Shown: piece by piece, positions 11,281 through 21,990 of the stretch
Layout of the letters: the number at the start of each line of letters is the position of its first letter
Numbering within the stretch: position 1 is the first letter of the stretch
DNA from: Cubamyces lactineus
Lineage: Eukaryota > Basidiomycota > Agaricomycetes > Polyporales > Polyporaceae
DNA: 64,000 bases
Direction of reading: 5' to 3'
Assembly (NCBI GenBank): GCA_022376465.1
Contig: JACDTU010000010.1
Span: 186,001 to 250,000, forward strand
The notes under the pieces: generated by a model
Told to the model about the DNA's origin: nothing
Databases searched by the model: none
Seen by the model: only the letters and a program-made list of their open reading frames with translations
Program-made: the position numbers and the translations under genes

Positions 11281-13748
11281 TCATAGACCAAACGCGGACG
11301 CAATGGAGGGCGCTGCGGAGCCCTGCCTACGGGCAAGGCCTGGTGGGGAAACGATGGATGCACGCGGGAACGCAGCAGAAGATGTGGATGGCAGAGATCC
11401 ATGACGCTGACGCTCCCAGAGCCTGTCCTTTGCTCGGACTTCGATGTTGGCAAATGGCTCCGGCTGCGAGAGCTTGATGCAGTCGCGCGTGCCGAGCACC
11501 AGCAATTCGAAGAAGAAGGCTGCCGCAGCACGACGAGATGCCTATCAAATAGTGCACGTTACTAAGCTGTGCCGGCGTACGACCTTGTCATGGAGAGACG
11601 TACCTTCTGCGCCATGTTGTTGAAGCTCATATATTTCTCCTCTGCTGGCTCTTCTGCAGATGGTTGGAGTTCTCTGCGCACAATCGCAAGCGCTTTTACG
11701 GTGTTCTTACTGTAGCCCTTCCCATCATCACTAGACGCTAGCTCTGTTGTTGCCTGACTCATGGCCTGGCTCTGCGTTTGACTGGCTTCAATCCGGTCGT
11801 CGAAGATCGCGATGGGACAAGTGACGTCCGCATGACTTTCGTCTCCCTCTTCGAGCATTATGTCAGGTGGAGGAGTTGATAGCCGGCTAAGCACTGAGGG
11901 AGCCAAGGACTTGCTGCGCGCGCGCTCAGCTTCAGGACCAACGGGGCCCCCTTCGAACTCGGGCACGTCCATTTGGAAGTCTTCACCCATGCCAGTCTGA
12001 TCCCCGAAAGTGATGTCCATGCCAGGGCCAAGGCTCGCGCGCCCGTACACATCACTTCCCAACGCGAGACTCGGAGCACGGCTGCCCTCGCGTCTACCCT
12101 GCTCGACTTCCTCTTCGTCGCCTGCTACGCTGCCCTCTGTGCGTCGCTTCTTGCTTGGAGGCTTCTCTGGGGACGCGCCACGACGCTTGGCTGCGCTCAA
12201 ATTGGTTAATGGACGCATGAACATGTCCGCGAGCTCAGGCACTAATCCAGGCGGTGCCGCGTTGAAGAACGTTCCCTGAGGGGTTGTTTTGGTGGGCAAG
12301 AAATGGGCAAGAGGGTCATCTCTGATCTCAAGAAGGCGCATTACGAGCGAGGAGCGAGGAAGGGAGGGGTGTTCGGTCACGATGTCGCTGACATCCTTGG
12401 TCATCGCCGCACCGAGACCGCCGTTGCGGCCACGACCAACTTGAGCACCGGGTCCATCCTCAAGCTCAGTAACGGAATCTATGATTTGTCTCTTCTCCTT
12501 CTTTTTCTTGGTAGCTTCCTCAGCGACCGCCTTGGGCGTAAGCTCCACATCAGGAGGTGGCGTTTGCGGAGGCTCAGTAAGGGGAGAAGCTGGGGCGATG
12601 TCAGCTCGGGGATGAGACGTGGTTTGTGACGTACTCACATGCACGAGAAGGGGTCAAACGGGGGGTAGGGGCATGTTCGCTGAGCGGTTCGTCGCCGAAG
12701 GATATCCCCAAGTCCACATCCATTCCACCAACATCCGGTCCAAAGCCGATGTCAACATCCGCTGCAAATGGATTCTCAGATTGCGCCCTGCTCCGTGCAG
12801 ACATGACGTCGATGTCCGCCTCCCCACGGGCACCAAGAATGTGTGAATCGAGCGATTCCCTGAAGGCGCGTGGAGGCGCAGCGTCACGGCCAACTTCAAC
12901 GCTCATTTCGTCATCCTCGGAGCGGGGTGTGGCGGGTTCAGGCGCTGCAGGTCCATCACCGAAGTCTAGGTTGAGGTCTATGTCATAGTCTTGTGAACCA
13001 ATGCCGTCCGACGGCCCAAGGTCGAAACCATAACCCGCGTCGTCGAAGTCGAACTGGAGATCGGCGGTGCCAAGAGTGATGTCAGCGACACGAGCAATGT
13101 GCTGGCCGCCAGGTTGGACATCTCGGATCTCAAAGTCTGCCGTATCCCTAGAATAGTGCCGCCCTCCATTTCAGCCCAAGTTACAAACCGAGACGCAGCA
13201 ACTTACCAATCAAGGTCAGGGAGGAGAGCATCAAGATCGAGGTTGTTGCTCTGGAGCGTGATAGCATTCTGGTTGACAGTCAACTGATCTTCCGTCATGT
13301 CGACGATGCCTGGTCGGAAAGCCTGTGAGGGTTGGTCAGCCTTGCACCCATGACTTCAGAAGGTGCTGTCTGACCATCTTGATCTTAAGCAAAGCCTCAT
13401 TGCAGTCGTCCAGAAGATATTTTGCCTTGCGACTATAGATCCTGACGACACCTAGCAGCAGTTGACCACTGAGCCGCAGCGCCATGACCTCAATTTCCTG
13501 GTGCATGATGGCGTCTGAGAAGGTGTGAGACGCGTTTAGCCACACGATATGAAATGCTGAGTACTTGCCTACAGACTGTTCAATATCTGTCTGCAGCGTC
13601 TGGGTCTTGGAGAGCTTGCGCTCCATATGTGCCGCGAGCCATACCTTGGCTAGAGGCCCGCGGCGGGAGAGGATCGCCTCGGAGTAGAACTAGAGCGAGT
13701 AACCATGGGTGTATGCACTTGACACATGTACTGTTGAATGCGCACCAT
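11281..13748 (-). CDS. RAD21: Cohesin subunit Rad21/Scc1 (kleisin)
   Basis: Kleisin subunit of cohesin, which holds sister chromatids together and is cut by separase. The N-terminal SMC3-binding part reads [20 protein letters not shown], then [20 protein letters not shown]. The middle is acidic and disordered. The C-terminal winged helix that binds SMC1 contains [20 protein letters not shown] and ends at a stop at 11281-11283. The initiator ATG (13748-13746) appears to be alone in its coding exon: it is followed by a 56-nt intron (13745-13690) and exon 2 starts with FYSE. Exon 2 (13689-13569) ends at a GC donor (GCAAGT); exon 3 starts at 13514 ([11 protein letters not shown]). Further exons follow 13322, including one starting MSVEVGRD around 12906. 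Assignment is secure; some internal junctions were not fully checked. Confidence 0.95.
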
Positions 13749-14008
13749 GGGTATCCAAGAGAATAGGACGCGTCTGAAAGCAGAAGAGGCGGGGAGGAGG
13801 GCGGAGGGCGGAGGAGGAGGCAGAGGGTGTCGCGACGCGGTGGTTTGGAACAGACCTCGATTCCAGCCACGATCCGTCATGGCCCCTTTCGGGCACCACG
13901 TGGCTGCATTCCCACGCCTTCCGCATTCGGCAGCCCATTTTGTGTCGCGCTCAGGTGTGTGCAAAGCGCTCGCGCTCGCTGTCCCTTTCGTCCTGCTCGT
14001 TGTGCGGA

Positions 14009-15855
14009 ATGCTCGCCTCGTCCTCGCGCAGTGCTCTGAAGAGGGCGCAGCACAAAATCCGCAATGTTGCCGTAGAGGCCAATGTGGCAACATGTAAGTC
14101 ATCATGTGCATTGGAGGTTATGTACCCCAGCTCTGATGTCTGCGCCAGGTATTCGCGAGCAGCGACGACATGTCTCCGCCGCTCAGGTTGCCATTGACCC
14201 AAATACGTATACCTCGCCCATATTCAACGAGCGAGGCGACCCCCGACTGCTACGCAACAGCGACGGCCGAATCAGGGCGCAAGCGCATACCCCTTTGGCT
14301 CGTCTTAATATGGATCTAGCCGCTGCGCTCGACCACAAGAACTCAACTAAGGTCCTGACACTGGCTCGCCGCATGAAGGATGAAGGTGTCCAGCCTGACA
14401 TCACGACCTACAAATACCTGCTTGATGCATGTGCCCAGCAAATGCTGAACGTCGAGGCTCGCGCTGTTTTCGACGACATGCTCGCTATGGGAATCCAGCC
14501 CGACCGTCAGACGTTCCACAGCCTCTTGAAGGTCTGTCTGTCCTGCATCTACATATCTTGCATCCGTTCACACTGCTACCACTAGTCATCAGCGCCTGTG
14601 GAGCAGTCTGAGCTGCACCGCGTCCTGAAGCTCATGGATGAATGGAGCATCCAACCTAACGAAATCACCTACGAGATCATCATTACACGACTTGCACGCG
14701 TTCAGCGGTTGGAACTTGCATTACAATACCTCGCCCAGCTAGGTCGTGCAGGCCTCTCACCTACCCTCACTACGGCTAGTGCGATCATCACTACCGCGGC
14801 CGACCTAGGTTTCCCACGACTTGCCCTCGATCTCGCACTAGCTTTCGAGGAGACGTCGGTACGACGATTAGATGGTGAGGTCTGGGTGGACGTTCTTATC
14901 AGCTGTGCGGAAGCTCTCTACGTGAGTGATGCCCTCACATTATAATTTAGCACATGTTCAACTTCCACGCGCACAGGCGGACGGGACGATGACCGTATGG
15001 CAGAAGGTGGTCAATGAAATGCACATTCTCCCGGATGAAGGATGTTGCATCCAGGTGCTGCACACAGCAGCACGGCATGGACTCTCCGACCTCGCGCTTG
15101 GCGTCATAGAGGTGCTGAAGAAGATCGAGGTCGTCTGGTCCGAACATCACATTGCGCCCGTCATCGAGGCTTTGTGCCAGCGGAATGAGCTCAAGGAGGC
15201 GATGATCATGCTCGACTTCATGCGCAAGAACGATATCGCTCCCACGATCGAGACCGCTTCGCCAATACTGCAAGCCATCAGCAAAGACACCGACGCCGTC
15301 GATAATGCGTGGGGTATTCTCGAGATCATTCATGAGGAAGGTCACACTGTCGACGCCGTCGCCCTCAACGTGGTCATCCAGGCTGCTATCGCCCTCAACG
15401 ATCTCCAACGCGCGGTCGGGACGTACAAGGCAAGCTCCAAGTTCGGCGTGAAATTGAACGTGGATACCTTCAACTTGCTTCTCCTCGGATGTATCGAAGC
15501 TCGCCACCGCCAACTTGGAGATCGCCTACTTTCCGACATGAAGGAGGCTGGGATCAAGCCGGACGCGACTACGTACGAGCGTATGGTGCGCCTGTGCCTG
15601 ACGCAGAGCATGTACGAAGACGCGTTTTTCTACCTGGAGGAGATGAAGTCGCTCAGCATGGTCCCACCGCTTATCGTCTACGAGGCCCTCGTCCGCAAAC
15701 TCTTCTCTGTCGGCGACGTGCGCTACAAGCTCGCGTTGGAGGAGCTCAAAGAGTGCGGTTACGACGTCCCGAAACGTCTCAAGTCGTACATCGACTCCGG
15801 TGGAGCGCACGATGGTCCTTCGCACAAGCCCAAAGTAGAGCCGGTCGTCTTGTAG
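14009..15855 (+). CDS. Mitochondrial pentatricopeptide-repeat protein
   Basis: Four exons (14009-14093, 14149-14531, 14586-14921, 14977-15855) give 560 residues in frame. The start MLASSSRSALKRAQHKIRNV is basic and hydroxylated with no acidic residue, a typical mitochondrial presequence. Several PPR helical pairs are readable: VQPDITTYKYLLDACAQQ, IQPDRQTFHSLLK, IQPNEITYEIIITRL, LNVDTFNLLLLGCIEA and IKPDATTYERMVRLCL, spaced about 35 residues apart. PPR proteins bind organellar RNA, so a role in mitochondrial mRNA processing, stability or translation is expected; the RNA target is unknown. Its start is divergent from RAD21 and only about 260 bases away, so the two may share a promoter region. 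Confidence 0.9.
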
Positions 15856-16139
15856 AGACATCGGCATGGGTGATATCGGAGTGGGTACTGTAGGTAGATC
15901 ATACTAATCAACTTAACGGGTCACATAATGTCGATGATATTCCGGCATTTGAGTTACTTGCACGATGCGCCTCGACTCTAGGCACCAGTAGGTGAGTGGT
16001 CATATCGATCAATCGTCCGATCCCTGTTAGGTAAGAAGTAGAGCGTATCCAGCAGGTTCTCCAGCGAACGGCTCAGCGTTGTCAGGCTCGTTGAGCAGCG
16101 GTGGCAGTCTGTCTGGTCTCAACTATACGACACCGGCCT

Positions 16140-17917
16140 TCAGCAAATCGACCGCCTCATGAACCTAAGACATACCGCAACTGCCAGCCCGTCTTCGAGA
16201 AGGAACATGGACGCTGTGAGGACCGCCCGGCCAAAACAGAACTTTCTATGGGTCAAGCGATAGGGCAAGTTGGTTCGCAGCGGGGAGGCGAAGAGCCCGT
16301 GCTGATTATAGGACGCCGGGTCGATCAAGTACCTCTCTAGCACAGGATCCCGCCCCGTAGCTTGTGGGAGGCCGGCGGCCAAGTGGACCCAAGGCCGGGC
16401 GTCGAAGATGAGGACGTCCGCTGTGCCGTCCGTGGAGTCTCCCACCCAGTCTTGCCATCGCATCCATACCGCGCACTTCGACCCCACCACCGAGAGACGA
16501 GGAGGGGTATCGGTGAGCAAGATGCACCGAACGCCGGCCGGACCCCAGGCGTCCCAAGGCACGATAACTCTGGTGTTACCGTTCCGTTTCCTCTGTTCCT
16601 TGGCATAGGCGAATTGTTGACAGAGCGTGTCGACGGGAACTAGCATCAGAAGATGGGAGGCTGCAGGACTCTTCCGTATGGTGTATAATACGGCAATCAC
16701 CGCTTGTGCTGGGTCTGCTGAGAAGACCGGGGTACAGTCTGGGTAGGACGCCGGGTGAAGCTGCGCGTCAGCGCTGTTGATGAAGGGTTTTGCGCCATCT
16801 AAGAGGGGGGGAAGCTCCAGTTCGCAGAAGTCTTCACCACTGTGCACGGAGAGGTCATCGAATACCCGCGTGTTCGCGTCAAACGTATGGATCCGCATGG
16901 CATATCCTTCAATGAGGAATATCGTGGAATCATCGAGCAAGTAGAAGTAAGCTCTTGCGCAGCCGGAGTAGCTATACCTCTGATACACAAATTGCGAATA
17001 TCGGGTCAGCTTGTGACAATAGTGAGTTGTATATGCAACGGACTAATACATACCCATACAACGCAGTCGGTTTTCCAGTTGCAGACCAGCAGGCTTCGTA
17101 TAGGGCCGTGGATAGCATAGCCAATCAGGTCGCCAAGGATCTGCACATGGACGTAGGGACTCCCAAAAACTTGAAGGGACTCAGCGACCAAGACGGAGAA
17201 AGGCCTTGCAGCATGAGGATGCGGCGCGCCCTTGAGAGAAACGGATAGCAATCGGCATTCGAGACTCCTGTTGACGTCCACATCAATATCAGCGGTGGTG
17301 TCAAACTTGGATCGTGCATGAAACGCACGCACTTATGGTCATCGTGATCAATCCATTGGAGGGTCACCATGAGGTCCTGCGCCATGTCGACCGATATCCA
17401 GTCTACTGCTTCTGTGTCGACCGCATCTGGTCCAAAGGACCATGTCCTCTCCGGAACGCCCCGGCTCACGGAAGGTGGTCTCCATGTCTGCAGAATCTCC
17501 TTGGCTGTGTACGGGACCGTTCCACCTGTTGTGTTCCACCAAACCTCAAACTCCTCGGGAGTAGAGGCGAGCATGGGTCTGTACGACAGTTCATCAGAGC
17601 GATAGGTCTCCTCATAAGCTCTCAGACGATTCAGACGTTCTCGGATAGGCGTGCGGGGAACCTGGTTTGTGTCTATCATCCCTGCAGCTGCGAGTTCTTT
17701 CCGATATTGCAGCTCTATAGAGCCATCGATGATGCCCCGCGTTTGGCGGCATAGCTACCATACGATTACGAGAGGTTCAGGGAGGCAATCAGAATCGAGA
17801 GCCAGTGACATTATATTGGGTATTGGAAAGACGTACCGATCTGCAAGCTAGGATGTCACCGATGTCGAGAGCAAGGAGAGTCTTGACTTGAATTTCTTCA
17901 GGGATGGTGCAGAACAT
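16140..17917 (-). pseudogene. F-box protein gene with an apparent 1-nt deletion
   Basis: Three exons, 17917-17837, 17754-17054 and 16979-16140. The start FCTIPEEIQVKTLLALDIGD, then ILACRSLCRQTRGII, is an F-box, the SKP1-binding part of SCF ubiquitin ligases. The rest resembles the long, poorly characterised F-box proteins common in Agaricomycetes (SPYVHVQILGDLIGYAIHG, LVCNWKT). Exon 2 is 701 nt, one short of a codon multiple. The frame that starts the exon (KCVRFMHDPSLTPPL) must shift near 17281-17300 into the frame with DVDVNRSLECRLLSVSLKGA. Without the shift translation ends soon after LGVPTSMCRSLAT. Exon 3 keeps an intact 279-codon frame. It is either a recent pseudogene or a sequencing error. 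Confidence 0.75.
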
Positions 17918-18132
17918 GCTGATGGGCTGCTCAAGCCCCCTCAAAGCCTTGAGCCGCACGATATATGCAGCCTGCGCTTAAAACAGGCTTCAGAACGTGG
18001 TCGCCTACAGACTGGGATGAATAATGATCGGTCCACAGAGCTACCGTGCGGGTATGTATGTCGCCTGATCGATACCGGTTGTGGCAGTAGCAATAGTAGT
18101 CATACGATTGGAGCGCGCAACCACGACTTGTG

Positions 18133-19047
18133 TTACATAGGAATGGGCACCGGAACATCCATCTTACTGTCCACGTCAAGCGCGACAACAAACCGACTGA
18201 CAAGATTGTACGTTCCCACCGTCGCCACTGCATCCACCATCTGCTTGTCGTTGAGGAACTTGTGCAAATTATCGAACACCGGCTGAGGGACCTTGACCGC
18301 TTCGGTCATGAAGTCAGTCAAAACTAATGCGGCCGAGAGCTCTGGTGTGAGCGAGGTGCTGTGCTTCAACTGTGATCCGGAGACAAAAGACGGCGTGAAG
18401 CGGATCTCGCGCAACTGATCTAGCGTCAGGCCCGCCTCTCGTCCAACAGATTCATGCTGCAACCTGCGCAGGACGAGCCATCAGCCGATTCTGGGACCGG
18501 GAGACGACTTCTGAGCTTAGAACGTACCAAACGTATGCGGCATTGTTCAACACGCCTGTGCGCAGGATCTGTTTGAAATCAGAACGTAGTCGTTTATTGA
18601 CGAACAGACTAAACTCACGAAAAGCTCCCGCATCGTTGCGGGCACGGTGTTATTGTCGCGTATGAACGATGCAAGTGCGTTCCAACCGGCAGCAAGGCCA
18701 TCGTCCTGGAGACTGTGTCATGCTTCAATACCTCTCTGCTTCACCAGCCACAAGCTGACGGAGAAGAACACACAGAACGCCATCTAAGTCCAGAAGTGTC
18801 CCATTGGGACGTCTGGCGCGCAATTCGTCCGCGATCTTAGAGTATAGTATAAGCTGAAAGTGGCGAGAGACAACAATGGCTTTCAACATGTACTCACCGG
18901 GTCTGTGCCCGGAGCAGGAAAAATGTACGGTACTCGCGCAGGCAAATTGTCGTCGCGTTTGTCTTCTTTGTACCCCCTGGCGGATTGTGGCAAAAGGGCC
19001 AGGCAGGAGCAGAACAGCAAGATGGTTTTGGAGATGGAGATGATCAT
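18133..19047 (-). CDS. AhpD-like / carboxymuconolactone decarboxylase-family protein with signal peptide
   Basis: Five exons (19047-18898, 18835-18774, 18712-18619, 18568-18528, 18463-18133) join in frame to 225 residues. The CMD fold is shown by PATMRELFILRTGVLNNAAY followed by WLQHESVGREAGLTLDQLREI. From memory, fungal relatives share RRPNGTLLDLDG near the N-terminus. The conserved E..xxH is present, but the CxxC pair of true AhpD peroxidase partners is absent, so peroxidase activity is unlikely. The start MIISISKTILLFCSCLALLP looks like a signal peptide, unusual for this mostly cytosolic family. The substrate is unknown. Confidence 0.82.
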
Positions 19048-19666
19048 CCTGTGACTTCAGGAGCTTGGACACCGCGCTCACTGAAGAAGACCGATGTGGG
19101 CTTGTACGACAGGAATCGTCGAGCCCTTGACTGCTTTAAACCTGTGGGCGTGGGGCGAGAAGTCTACAATAGGCCGATGCTTCTCGCGTGCCACATGATT
19201 CCCTTCATATGCATCGAACCAGTTTCGCCTCAGCGGCCGTGTAACGAACTCGGCCTGCTACTGAGAACACCGAGAGATTCATCAAGGATGAGTGGTCAAG
19301 CATTCCGCAATTGTCCGATGCCAGGCTCGGGGAGTTATCTATGGGAACAGATGAGACATCGTGAGCACGGGTTCTGCGGTTATAATAACTCGTTCGTACA
19401 AGGAAGGAGCTCGAGGGTAGTAGCATTGCCTGAGAAGTTAAAGGCTCTCAGGCAGACATTGATATGGTGTATTTTTCGATATTTGGGAGGTCGATGAATA
19501 TGCGGATGTCACTTCCATGCCCCAAACACAGCGGAGCTCAGAGAGCACAGTCAACATCTACACGACTGTCGTCGTGATTACCATGGTCACAAGGATCTTG
19601 CCGGATGGCGACTGTCTTTTCCAACACGGTTCAGGCTATGTACACTCCGTTGCTTCACTTGATATC
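19048..19666. other. Intergenic, AhpD-like gene to tRNA-Lys
   Basis: About 620 bases with only overlapping chance frames. It holds the 5' flank of the AhpD-like gene and nothing else I can support. Confidence 0.5.
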
Positions 19667-19750
19667 GCCCGCCTAGCTCAATCGGATAGAGCGTCAGACT
19701 CTTACTAGCGGGTGATCTGAAGGCTGCGAGTTCGACCCTCGCGGTGGGCT
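19667..19750 (+). tRNA. tRNA-Lys (CTT anticodon) with a 10-nt intron
   Basis: The acceptor stem pairs GCCCGCC (19667-19673) with GGTGGGC (19743-19749, one G-U pair), with discriminator base T. The D arm contains TAGCTCAATCGGATAGAGC. The anticodon stem is TCAGA (19694-19698) with TCTGA (19716-19720), the anticodon CTT is at 19701-19703 and the T arm is GCGAG-TTCGACC-CTCGC. A normal loop requires removal of about 19705-19714, directly after position 37. Confidence 0.93.
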
Positions 19751-19991
19751 AGTGTTTTTGCTCCCATTACCCATTTTGCGGAGGGCGGCCCGGGGAGAGT
19801 GATCCGCCGACGGAAGCCCTTGCCGGCTGCTCAGAACAGCTCTTCCGCTGACCGCGATAATCCTCTCTACCTCTTCCCCTCACGTTTACTCCGTAGGTGG
19901 CGAGTGGACGCTTCTATCGTTGTTCTTCCAGGCCTCGTAGTCAAGATACAGCATCAAACGAGCACATTCAAACTAGATAATCTTAGATAAT

Positions 19992-21431
19992 ATGGACCAA
20001 GTGCAATCAGTATCGGCCGCTAGCACTGGGCAAGATAGTGGACCAGTCCCCATGTCTTTCCCCGCTATCCTACGCAACCCTGGACTGTCGGATCGCTTTT
20101 CACACCTTCGTGTACCCACGGAGAGGGCCTCCACATCCATCTCTATAAGGAAGAGCAAGAGGGACGAGAAAGAGGGCAAACGCTGGGTGCGGCGAAAGGA
20201 GAACTGTACGTCCTATCAACGCTCTACATCCCCCGCCTATTGAAGCGACGACATACAGCTCGATTCGTGGGCAATGTTCACATTGTTGCGCCGTCTAGGA
20301 AGGACTATGCCGTGCCCCTGCCTAACAGCCGGGCCACCTTCCCCCAGCCTCTCCCCAACTATCTTTCCCGCAACAACGTCGTCCCCGCCGCCACACCCGT
20401 AGCAACCGAGCCAAGCTCGGCTAATGCGGGTCGGTTCTCCTTGAGTCTCAAGGGCATGCGCCGGGAGCTCCGAAAGTCGGGACCCAGGACAGAGTTGCTC
20501 GTCAAGGAGGTCGAGGATGAGATCGTGACTTGGCTCACCAATGGCGGAGTCATGCTCTCGCCGGACAACTCTTCCGACCTTGCCTTCCCGGGAACTCCTA
20601 TCGGCAGCTTGGAGGCGATTATGGAGGTCTCGCGGACGCCCCTTCAGCTTGTCTGGAGTATCACTGACGATGCGTTCACTCGCTACGTCGTCCACTGCTG
20701 TGCGAGATACCATGACGTCGTTAGCTTCAGTACGGCCTGTTCGCTGATTTGTTCGTCTGCGTTGCTGACACTCTCATAATGCAGGCAAAGACACGTCAGG
20801 GCAGCGGCTGACCTACCTCCTGCGTCCCAACGTGACACGGCCTAACCGCCTCGCATCGCCCGTCCTCGACACGCCGCCCGTTACAGACATGTCTGAGCTC
20901 TCGGGACACGAGTTCGACACCGAGTCTGACTTTGTCTCCGACCGCGACATGTCTGATGCCGAGGGTGCCCCACCACCTCGACACGGTGCCGCTCATCCAC
21001 TAGGCGCCATCGTCGAAGGTGACTCCGACGCGTCACTACCCGCCTCCCCCATGGTTGGCGCGGTCTACGCACGGCCCTCTGTGCCTCCGATGGCACCGCT
21101 CGACTCCGACGGGTGGTCCGTCATCAGCGGCTCAGACGCCGAGGGCGACCTGTCCGCGCCCGAGGGTGATGATGGCATCGAGAGCGGTGTGGCGGCGCTA
21201 TCTCTGAGCGACGCGGAGATGGATGTCGATAGGACACTAGTTGCGGACGTGCGGAGGCGCCAGGGCCCGGAGGGGCTCCGCTCGAGGCTGCTTGATAGGC
21301 AGCGGAGGTCTGCGTCGTCGCCTTCGCGCTCGCCGGCGCGGAGGACGCCGCGTAGAGGTCGTCAGCGGGGCGAGCCTGTGCATGTGGACGGCACGGAGCG
21401 GAAGTCGTTCTATGACTATCTGTTCGCATGA
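19992..21431 (+). CDS. Protein with R3H-associated N-terminal-type region
   Basis: Three exons (19992-20205, 20259-20729, 20785-21431) encode 443 residues. A basic segment (RKSKRDEKEGKRWVRRKEN) runs into FVGNVHIVAPSRKDY, resembling the R3H-associated N-terminal domain (PF13902). A conserved-looking block SANAGRFSLSLKGMRRELRK and a helical region follow. The C-terminal 200 residues are acidic and Ser/Asp-rich, then strongly basic (RRGRQRGEP) before the end FYDYLFA. No R3H domain proper is visible. A nucleic-acid-linked role is inference from the domain name and charge pattern. It is convergent with the chitin synthase gene downstream. Confidence 0.72.
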
Positions 21432-21990
21432 TCAGTGAACACCGTCTGGTTCGGCCTTTGTGTTAACGAGGATGACGTTGGTCTCGAGTATGTTTATTTT
21501 TCCCTGTATGCCATCCTGTGTGTATGTAAACGCCGCAATAGCGATTCCGCGAATGTACAGTACATATAGATGAGTACTGTATGATTTCATTCAAATATAT
21601 CTACATGTCAACCGAACAAGACTTCATGCCATTCGTCACCACCTGTGAGGCCGCCACGAATTTTGCATCACGCTCGGAATGTTGCGAGTCATTCTGAGCC
21701 TGGGGAACAGACACCGGGTCCTAGATATCCAGTACATGCCTGGCAATTCAGATATACGTTCGTTGCATAATAAGGACATTGATCAAAATGTACGGCTTAG
21801 AACATGGCACTGGTGATCATGAATCTTGTTCCGACTCCGAAGTGAGAGGTGAAGAAGTGATTTCCATGAATAACATAGTAAAGTCCGGTGATGACATAGG
21901 CTGTGAACACGACATAGAGAACGATCAAGATGATGATACATAAAGAGACAAGACTCCGAAGATGTATAGTAATCGAAGCGCGCGAGGCGT
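21432..21990. other. Convergent 3' ends
   Basis: About 560 bases between the stop of the R3H-associated gene and the stop of the minus-strand chitin synthase. AT-richer than the flanks, consistent with two 3' untranslated regions. No gene seen. Confidence 0.55.

Noticed and set aside
14947..15513. 188-codon minus-strand frame
   Set aside because: It lies antisense to PPR exon 4, which has clear repeat structure.
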